A DNA stretch of 64,000 bases, from the NCBI GenBank assembly GCA_002305045.1, contig DBPX01000005.1:62001-126000 (forward strand), in the 5' to 3' direction. This DNA is from Ruminococcus sp. UBA1409. Its GTDB lineage: Bacteria > Bacillota > Clostridia > Oscillospirales > Ruminococcaceae. Made by a program: the position numbers and the translations under genes. The notes under the pieces are model-generated. The model searched no databases and was not told the DNA's origin. It worked only from the letters and a program-made list of their open reading frames with translations. Of the stretch, positions 58,236 through 64,000 are shown piece by piece. Each line of letters opens with the position of its first letter. Within the stretch, counting starts at the first letter, position 1.

Positions 58236-59549
58236 TTATCTGAACGAAGCCTCGGCAATCGCATAAAAGGCGGGTTTAAGGCTCAAATCCCTGTCTATAA
58301 GCATAGCCGCATTCCTTCTCAGCTTAGGAGTGGTGTTGAGCCAGGAGTTCTCGTCGTCGGTTCCCCAGAACACGATGGCGTCGATGATGTCCTCGTCAAC
58401 AAAGTCAAGGAACATATCCATAAGCTCGCCGTACTTTTCAGCCTGACGCTCAAAGTCCTCCTCGGTCCACTTCTTGAAGCCTCCGTCGGCGTCTGCACCG
58501 ACAAACATATTCATGTCCAGCTCGGTTATCTGGACTCTGAACTCGCCCTTATGCTCGGGGAAGCACTCGTCGTAGACAGCCGCAAGACCGGCAATCTTCT
58601 CGATGTTCTGGCGGTACAGCTCGACATTGCAGTCTACCGAGATGTGGGACTGGAAGCCGACGCCGTCTACCCTTATGCCCTTTCTCATCATTCTCTCGAC
58701 CATGTCGTACATAGCCTGGGTCTTTGAGTTCTGCCACTCCATGTTGAAGTCGTTTATCATCAGGAAGGCGTCCTCGTCTGCGGCTCTTGCGGTTTTGAAG
58801 GCAAGCTCGACATAATCGTCAAGATAGCCGTCGCCGTCAAGGTCGCCGATTATTTCAGCCCAGTAGGAATCGTCCGCCTTGGTTCTTATCGAGTTTGCGT
58901 TTAGCACCTCGTTGCAGACATCCCATATGTTGATATCGTCCTTGTATCTTGTTACGACATTGGTAATGTATGTGGTTATCCTCTCCTGGAGCTGCTCGCT
59001 TGTGGCAAGAGCGCCGGCGGCGTCGCACTCCTCAAGAGTTCTGGTGTCGGCAGGGTCAGCCTTGAACCACCAGTCGGGAACCTGGGAGTGCCAGAGCAGG
59101 GTATGTCCACGCAGGGCTGCGTTTGCCTGCTTTCCAACCTCGACAAAGTGGTCGGGGTCGTCGTAGTTAAAGACTCCCTCCGAGGGATTGATATAGGATG
59201 GCTTTAGCTCGTTGCCGAGAACATACATATTGTAATGCTTTAAAATGCCCATTCTTATGTTTTCGGCGGTGGGATCGGTGGACTCGACTATCTGGCTTGC
59301 TCCGAAGGCGACTCCGATGTAGACTCTGTCCTCGTAGTATTTATACAGTGCGGGGACATCATAGTCCTGAACATAATGAGGGCCGGATTCCTTAAGGGCG
59401 TTAAGCTCCTCGAGGGAGTAGGTGAGCGTCTGGTCTGTAAGCTCGGTCTTGTAGTCTATTGCCGGCTCCTCGCCGCAGGATACAAGCCCTAAGAGCATCG
59501 AGACGGCAAGAGCTATTGCGGCTGCCCTTTTAAGTAACAGTTTTTTCAT
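58236..59549 (-). CDS. GH10 endo-beta-1,4-xylanase lipoprotein 1
   Basis: 437 residues from ATG 59549. Lipobox GLVSC (Cys about 25). The barrel has GNELKPSYINP, LRGHTLLWHSQVPDWWF, acid/base WDVCNEVLN and nucleophile ITELDMN. It cuts xylan backbones at the cell surface. It is a close paralogue of the gene just upstream, with a similar WAEIIGDLDGDGY insert that resembles a calcium loop. No carbohydrate-binding or dockerin domain. Confidence 0.92.
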   Translation of the reverse strand: MKKLLLKRAAAIALAVSMLLGLVSCGEEPAIDYKTELTDQTLTYSLEELNALKESGPHYVQDYDVPALYKYYEDRVYIGVAFGASQIVESTDPTAENIRMGILKHYNMYVLGNELKPSYINPSEGVFNYDDPDHFVEVGKQANAALRGHTLLWHSQVPDWWFKADPADTRTLEECDAAGALATSEQLQERITTYITNVVTRYKDDINIWDVCNEVLNANSIRTKADDSYWAEIIGDLDGDGYLDDYVELAFKTARAADEDAFLMINDFNMEWQNSKTQAMYDMVERMMRKGIRVDGVGFQSHISVDCNVELYRQNIEKIAGLAAVYDECFPEHKGEFRVQITELDMNMFVGADADGGFKKWTEEDFERQAEKYGELMDMFLDFVDEDIIDAIVFWGTDDENSWLNTTPKLRRNAAMLIDRDLSLKPAFYAIAEASFR

Positions 59550-59586
59550 GCTTAAAGCTTCCTTTCCTAACCTAATAAGAATTAAA

Positions 59587-60864
59587 TCATTCGCTTTCAA
59601 GGACGGTCTTGACTATCGAATAGTAGCAGGGCTTGAGTTTGCTCTCGCTGTCGTAAATAGACGGCAAACCGTTGCCCCTGGCTATCCAGGAGTGAGCGTC
59701 GTCAGGACACCAGAATACCACTGCATCCAAAAGACCATCCTTGGCATAGCTCAAAAACAGCTCCATAAGCTCAGCGTAGACCTCTGCCTGCCTGCTGTGG
59801 TCCTCGTCGGTCCATCTGACGAAGTTCTTGTCGCTGTTGCTTCCGACAAACATGTTCATGTCAAGCTCGGTCACCTGCATTCTGAACCCGCCCTTGTGCT
59901 CGGGGAAGCACTCGTCATAGACCTTTGCAAGCTCGGCTATCCTGTCCATATTCCTTTTGACATCCTCGACATTGATTTCCACGCTGACATGGCACTGGAA
60001 GCCGACACCGTCGATTCTGGTGCCGTTTCTTAAAAAGCGCTCAACCATGTCGTACATCGCCTGGCTCTTTGAATCCTGCCACTCGATGTTGAAGTCGTTT
60101 ATCATAAGAACGGCGTCCTCGTCGGCTGCTCTTGCGTACTGGAAGGCAAGCTCGACATAATCGTCCGCATAGCCGTTGCCGTCAAGGTCCCCGATAATCT
60201 CAGCCCAGTAGGACTGATCGTCGACGGTGCGTATCGAGTTTGCGTTTAGCACCTCGTTGCAGACATCCCAGTAGTCTATCTGACCCTTATATCTTGTGAC
60301 TACGGTGGTTATGTACTCCTCCATCCTCTCGATAAGCTGCTCGGCTGACGCCAGCTCGCCGTCACGGTGGCAGGCTCCAAGGCTCTTTTCGTTGGTCGGG
60401 TCAGCCTTGAACCACCAGTCCGGCACCTGAGAGTGCCATACAAGCGTGTGACCCCTCAGCTTTGCGCCGGTTTTCTCGCCGAACTCGATAAACTTGTCGC
60501 AGGAGTCAAGGTTGTAGACCCCGGGAGCGGGGTTTATGCTGGAGGGCTTGTAGTCGTTTTCCATGGTGTAGATGTTAAAGTTCTTCATAAGACTTCTTGT
60601 CACCATGTCGGAGTCGTTGTCAAAATTCCACGAGTTTACTATGTTCCCGATGTACATATAGTCCTCGTAATACTTGTAAAGGGCAGGCACATCGTAGTCA
60701 AAGGAGTAATGCTCCCCGGCTTCAAGAGCCTCAAGCTCCTCTAGAGTGTAGACAAGCGACGGGTCGGTAAGCTCGTCCTTGATGCTAGGCGTCGCCTTTT
60801 CGGAGCAGGCGCTCATAGTCATCGTAATGGCAAGCGCAGACACTATAGATATAATTCTAACCAT
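59587..60864 (-). CDS. GH10 endo-beta-1,4-xylanase lipoprotein 2
   Basis: 425 residues. Lipobox TMSAC (Cys about 20). LRGHTLVWHSQVPDWWF, WDVCNEVLN (acid/base Glu) and VTELDMN (nucleophile) are intact. Clearly paralogous to the downstream gene, 37 nt away, so the pair arose by tandem duplication and is probably co-transcribed from the promoter at 60910. Confidence 0.92.
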   Translation of the reverse strand: MVRIISIVSALAITMTMSACSEKATPSIKDELTDPSLVYTLEELEALEAGEHYSFDYDVPALYKYYEDYMYIGNIVNSWNFDNDSDMVTRSLMKNFNIYTMENDYKPSSINPAPGVYNLDSCDKFIEFGEKTGAKLRGHTLVWHSQVPDWWFKADPTNEKSLGACHRDGELASAEQLIERMEEYITTVVTRYKGQIDYWDVCNEVLNANSIRTVDDQSYWAEIIGDLDGNGYADDYVELAFQYARAADEDAVLMINDFNIEWQDSKSQAMYDMVERFLRNGTRIDGVGFQCHVSVEINVEDVKRNMDRIAELAKVYDECFPEHKGGFRMQVTELDMNMFVGSNSDKNFVRWTDEDHSRQAEVYAELMELFLSYAKDGLLDAVVFWCPDDAHSWIARGNGLPSIYDSESKLKPCYYSIVKTVLESE

Positions 60865-60909
60865 AATTCATTCCTTTCCGTACCGACGGCGAGAACACGG
60901 TACAAGGCT

Positions 60910-60918
60910 ATTATAGCA
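60910..60918 (-). promoter_or_regulatory. Extended -10 promoter of the GH10 pair
   Basis: TGC-TATAAT on the minus strand (60918-60910); no strong -35. Confidence 0.55.
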
Positions 60919-61003
60919 GGTTTTAGGCTATCTTTATATAGGCATTTGGCACAACATATTTTACGCATTTTTGGTATTATGACCAACGCCGCCTCTATGG
61001 AGC

Positions 61004-62524
61004 CTATTCATAGATGAAATTGGAGAAGGCGGCGCTTCCGCCGGTCTGATTTCTTGAGTAGTTGAACAGCCCGACCCTTACGCCGACAAAATGCCTAAGG
61101 TCAAACTCAGGCTCGACCGCAATTCCCAAGGGCTTAAACTCCCCGCCGTCCAGATAGTAAAACTCCTCCCGGCTGGAGCCTAGGCTGAAGCTGCCCACGG
61201 CTCTTAAAACAGCGCTGCTTCCGTTAAGCGGGACTCTTGCGTACTCCTTGTCCATCATGACGCTGTGAGGGGAGCCTGTGTGCCTTTCGGTCTGTGCTCT
61301 CATTACGATGTAGAGCCTGTCGCCCTCCTTAGCTATGCCTATAAGACCGTACTTGCACTGAAGCATGCAGATTCCGGCGATGTCGCCGTTATTGAGCATA
61401 CTGCCGTCTACGGTGGCGGTGCAGCAGGTGTTAGGATATTTTGTCCTCTGGGTGAGGGTGTTTCTTGCGTATTCAACGGTGGGGGAGAGCTTCTCGGTGG
61501 TAAGAATCAGCCTGCCGTCCGAGACCTTTACATACTTAAGCTTAGGATTGTGATTAAACTCCCAGACAGGGTCCAGGCTGAGCCTGCCGCTTTCGTCGGA
61601 TGAGCTGTCAAAGCTGTCCGACTTAAAAAGGGGGGAGTAGCTGTAGCTCGGTCTTGTCGAGCTTGACTCAATCTCCTCAGACGGGGTTTCAAATACCGGG
61701 AAGCCGGTTTTGTCAAAGGTCATGGGGACAAGATTGGGAATCCTCCCCACTGCGCCCCTGTCTCCGAATATTACTCCGTACCAGCGTCCATCTGGAGTGT
61801 CGACTATCCCTCCCTGAGCTACGCCGGTGGTGTCCGGGAGGCGGTATCTTATGACATCCCCGCCCGTCCAGGGACCGTAGATGCTGTCCGCCATGAAGCA
61901 GGCCTCAATTCTAATCCATTCGTCCCTCGCCGAGTGTATGAGAAATACATAGTATTTCCCGTTTATCTTATAAAGATGTGCGCCCTCGTAGCCAAGAAAG
62001 GGTCCCGGCTCGTCCTTGATCACAACCCTGTCCGTCCCGGGGACAGGTCCTGAGAGGTCGGCTTTAAGCTCCGTGATGTGAAGCTCACGGTTGCCGTATA
62101 TTATGTAGACCCTACCGTCGTCGTCAAAGAGGACGGAGCAGTCGTGATAAAAGCCCTCGACATAATCCTTTTTCCAGGGTCCCTCCGGGCTTTCGGCGGT
62201 GAAGTGATAGGTCTTTCTAGTGTCGTTGGCTATGAAAAATACATGATATATGCCGTTGTGATATCTTAGGCAGGGCGCCCACATTCCGTTGGCATAGGCG
62301 TTGTCCGTGCCGTCAAGATTCTGCCTGGGAGTGTCCTCCAGGGTATCGTAGATGTGAGAGCAAAGCTCCCAGTTTATAAGGTCGTAGGAGCGAAGCATAG
62401 CTCCTCCCGGCATGAAATACATCGTCGTCGAGCACATATAATAGGTATCGCCGACTCTTATGACATCCGGGTCGGGAAAATCCCCGCAGGTTATGGGGTT
62501 TCGCCCCTTGACTGTATTTGACAT
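61004..62524 (-). CDS. GH43 beta-xylosidase-like enzyme
   Basis: 506 residues, no signal peptide. Five-bladed domain to about 300 with DFPDPDVIRVG (base Asp), HDCSVLFDDDG (modulating Asp) and GYEGAHLYKING (acid Glu). The C-terminal part (about 310-506) is a beta-sandwich as in GH43 beta-xylosidases. It would release xylose or arabinose from oligosaccharides made by the neighbouring GH10 enzymes. Own promoter at 62557. Confidence 0.85.
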   Translation of the reverse strand: MSNTVKGRNPITCGDFPDPDVIRVGDTYYMCSTTMYFMPGGAMLRSYDLINWELCSHIYDTLEDTPRQNLDGTDNAYANGMWAPCLRYHNGIYHVFFIANDTRKTYHFTAESPEGPWKKDYVEGFYHDCSVLFDDDGRVYIIYGNRELHITELKADLSGPVPGTDRVVIKDEPGPFLGYEGAHLYKINGKYYVFLIHSARDEWIRIEACFMADSIYGPWTGGDVIRYRLPDTTGVAQGGIVDTPDGRWYGVIFGDRGAVGRIPNLVPMTFDKTGFPVFETPSEEIESSSTRPSYSYSPLFKSDSFDSSSDESGRLSLDPVWEFNHNPKLKYVKVSDGRLILTTEKLSPTVEYARNTLTQRTKYPNTCCTATVDGSMLNNGDIAGICMLQCKYGLIGIAKEGDRLYIVMRAQTERHTGSPHSVMMDKEYARVPLNGSSAVLRAVGSFSLGSSREEFYYLDGGEFKPLGIAVEPEFDLRHFVGVRVGLFNYSRNQTGGSAAFSNFIYE

Positions 62525-62556
62525 TTAAATCACCTCGCTTAGCATTATTTTATACA

Positions 62557-62585
62557 ATAATAAGCTATCTAGTTTAAAATGTCAA
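62557..62585 (-). promoter_or_regulatory. Promoter of the GH43 gene at 61004
   Basis: On the minus strand: TTGACA (62585-62580), 17-nt spacer, TATTAT (62562-62557). Confidence 0.8.
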
Positions 62586-62609
62586 CAGATTTACAGGCGT
62601 TTTTATTTT

Positions 62610-62659
62610 CAAGCACTCATACGGTGGGAGTGTTAGCACTCAGAATAAAAGAGTGCTAA
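62610..62659. promoter_or_regulatory. CIRCE element with an overlapping second copy
   Basis: TTAGCACTC-N9-GAGTGCTAA at 62633-62659 is a perfect CIRCE, the binding site of the heat-shock repressor HrcA. A second, imperfect one (AAGCACTC-N9... GAGTGTTAG, 62610-62636) overlaps it by 4 nt. It precedes hsp20 by about 240 nt; a TATACT at 62710 may be that gene's -10. Confidence 0.92.
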
Positions 62660-62896
62660 TTTTCAGCATTTCATAACCGTTTCATCACAAAATCATCACA
62701 AAGCGGCTCTATACTCATAATTGTCAAAGGGATAAAGGCAGCGGGAGCTAAAAGGGTCCCATAAAAACGCCGGTTTCCCTTGGATTAAGAAAAGAGTGGT
62801 TAAGATGTAGCTGATTTATACTGAGAATAAATCCTTGGTATCATTCATCAAAAACTAGACAAACTAAGTAAAAATTATTTTATGGAGGCAATTATT

Positions 62897-63337
62897 ATGT
62901 TACTACCCTATGTAAGAAGAAACAACACACTTTCCGCATTCGACCCCTTCAGAGAGCTTGACGAGCTTGAAAGAGCATTCTTCGGCGAGCCTAGAAGGAC
63001 AAAGCTGGCTCCCTTCTCCACCGACATCAAGGACGAGGGCGACCATTACATGCTCGAGGCTGACCTCCCCGGAGTAAGCAAGGAGGACATCTCGCTGGAT
63101 CTTACAGAGAATGTCCTGACCATCAAGGCGGAGCGTCACTCAGAGTATGAGAAGGAGGACAAGAAGCACAACTATGTAAGGTGCGAGCGCTCCTATGGCT
63201 GCTACGAGAGAAGCTTTGACACCTCGGGAATCGACACCGACGGCATCGAGGCTGAGTTCAAGGACGGCGTCCTAAGGCTCACCCTCCCCAAGATTAAGGA
63301 GGTCAAGCCCGAGACAAGAAAGCTCGAAATCAAGTAA
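62897..63337 (+). CDS. Small heat shock protein, Hsp20/alpha-crystallin family
   Basis: 146 residues from ATG 62897 with GGAGG 9 nt upstream. Alpha-crystallin domain from about 40 (STDIKDEGDHYMLEADLPGVSKEDI) with CERSYGCYERSF and the closing FKDGVLRLTLPK. It holds unfolding proteins in the cytoplasm. The CIRCE upstream puts it under HrcA. Long leader of about 180 nt; terminator at 63369. Confidence 0.94.
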   Translation: MLLPYVRRNNTLSAFDPFRELDELERAFFGEPRRTKLAPFSTDIKDEGDHYMLEADLPGVSKEDISLDLTENVLTIKAERHSEYEKEDKKHNYVRCERSYGCYERSFDTSGIDTDGIEAEFKDGVLRLTLPKIKEVKPETRKLEIK

Positions 63338-63368
63338 TTCCGAGCCTAAAGATTATAACATCGCCAAG

Positions 63369-63401
63369 AGCCGCCGCAGAGTTTACTCTGCGGCGGCTTT
63401 T
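63369..63401 (+). terminator. Terminator of hsp20
   Basis: A 13-bp stem AGCCGCCGCAGAG (63369-63381) / CTCTGCGGCGGCT (63386-63398) with a TTTA loop and a short T tail. Confidence 0.85.
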
Positions 63402-63531
63402 ACTGTCGGCAAAAACTATTCATATTAAGCTGCTCATAGCACCATAGTAAGAGTATACTTATGTGAGGTGCGACTTCATCCCGAGCGGTTTTGTCCGTCT
63501 CAAAAAGTGGTCTCATAAGCGCTTGTCTTAC

Positions 63532-64000
63532 TTATAGGAGCTTTACTCCTGCCATCCTGCAGCCGTCTATTGTGTTTTTGTCCCAGATGGAAACCTGCAC
63601 CTCGCCGATATGCGCCTTTTCAAGAAGGAGCATACAAAGCCTTGACTGCCCGATTCCGCCGCCTATTGTGAGAGGTAGCTGACCGGCAAGGAGCTGGCTG
63701 TGAAAATCAAGGCTGCACCTTTTTTGACAGCCGGATTTTTCAAGCTGCTCCGTTAGGGACTCGCTGTCCACCCTTATTCCCATCGAGGACAGCTCAAAGG
63801 CGCAGTCAAGGGTGTCGTTAAAGACCATGATGTCGCCGTTTAGCTTCCAGTCGTCGTAATCCGGCGCTCTGCCGTCATGCTTTTGCCCGGAGCGAAGAAG
63901 GTCGCCTATCTGCATTATAAACGCAGTCCTGTGCTGCCTTAGATACGCATCCTCCCTCTGCTTTGGAGTAAGCCCGGGGTAAAGGTCCTCAAGCTCCTGA
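63532..64000 (-). CDS. asnA: Aspartate-ammonia ligase, C-terminal part (partial)
   Basis: 156 codons to the window edge. [22 protein letters not shown] precedes [23 protein letters not shown], then LNGDIMVF and [19 protein letters not shown], typical of ammonia-dependent asparagine synthetase, a class II synthetase-like fold. The frame is open at the edge, so the start lies outside. Confidence 0.93.
   Translation of the reverse strand, partial: QELEDLYPGLTPKQREDAYLRQHRTAFIMQIGDLLRSGQKHDGRAPDYDDWKLNGDIMVFNDTLDCAFELSSMGIRVDSESLTEQLEKSGCQKRCSLDFHSQLLAGQLPLTIGGGIGQSRLCMLLLEKAHIGEVQVSIWDKNTIDGCRMAGVKLL

Noticed and set aside
1..64000. CRISPR array, transposase, phage genes or secondary-metabolite cluster
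   Set aside because: No regularly spaced repeats, no transposase or integrase motifs, no phage structural genes and no PKS/NRPS or lanthipeptide genes were seen.

Overview
This window looks like the chromosome of a spore-forming, plant-fibre-degrading Clostridia bacterium, most likely Oscillospirales/Ruminococcaceae. The evidence is a cotJABC spore-coat operon, a spoIVB sporulation protease, a dapL-type lysine pathway under a lysine riboswitch, an AGG/AGA-rich arginine codon habit, and many glycoside hydrolases. These include two GH10 xylanases, two GH43, GH31, GH36, GH94 and two CE2-type esterases, plus a membrane-anchored cohesin-domain protein. I cannot name the species from sequence alone.

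Layout. 1-3024: end of an ftsW/rodA-type gene, then a galactokinase-like/trmB/patatin operon. 3025-4720: a structured dispersed repeat and the cotJ operon. 4915-9000: a purine permease and a GH94 phosphorylase. 9220-13631 (minus): operon ackA-DUF1294-DUF6472-nadE-GH36. 13763-15735 (minus): tmcAL-ogg. 15831-23869 (plus): DUF6062 gene, a 735-base intergenic region with a TTTCAAC heptamer cluster, rlmB, a degenerate P1B-type ATPase-like membrane protein, a three-repeat lipoprotein and prfB. 23964-27077: a palindrome-rich element, then feoA-feoB-FeoB-associated protein with three DtxR-like operators. 27103-28360 (minus): SPFH protein plus ribbon-helix-helix regulator with an apparent auto-operator. 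28551-32891: argS, a parvulin lipoprotein and a beta-lactamase-fold lipoprotein. 33005-35556: a small AT-rich cassette (DUF4160, DUF2442-HTH, membrane protein) inserted in the 3' end of spoIVB between perfect 122-bp direct repeats. 35943-43729: small membrane proteins, murI, DUF1934, CE2 esterase, an FprA/high-molecular-weight rubredoxin pair and GH31. 43805-48023: AraC regulator, cohesin anchor, a second SPFH protein, a lipoprotein and a small membrane protein. 48235-49769: tRNA-Ser(UGA) followed by an AT-rich DUF2975/XRE cassette. 50093-62524 (minus): CE2-GH43, dapA-lysA-dapF-dapL, two GH10 xylanases, GH43. 62610-64000: CIRCE-controlled hsp20 and the partial asnA.

How it fits together. The CAZymes form a hemicellulose toolkit: lipoprotein GH10 xylanases cut outside the cell, cytoplasmic-looking GH43, GH31 and CE2 enzymes finish oligosaccharides, and GH94 phosphorolysis conserves energy, with ackA making ATP. 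Iron uptake (feo) and the flavodiiron O2/NO-reducing pair suit an anaerobe facing occasional oxygen. The least expected items are the integrase-less cassette in spoIVB, the P-type ATPase homologue that has lost its catalytic motifs, the covarying structured repeats, and several well-formed operators beside likely autoregulators.
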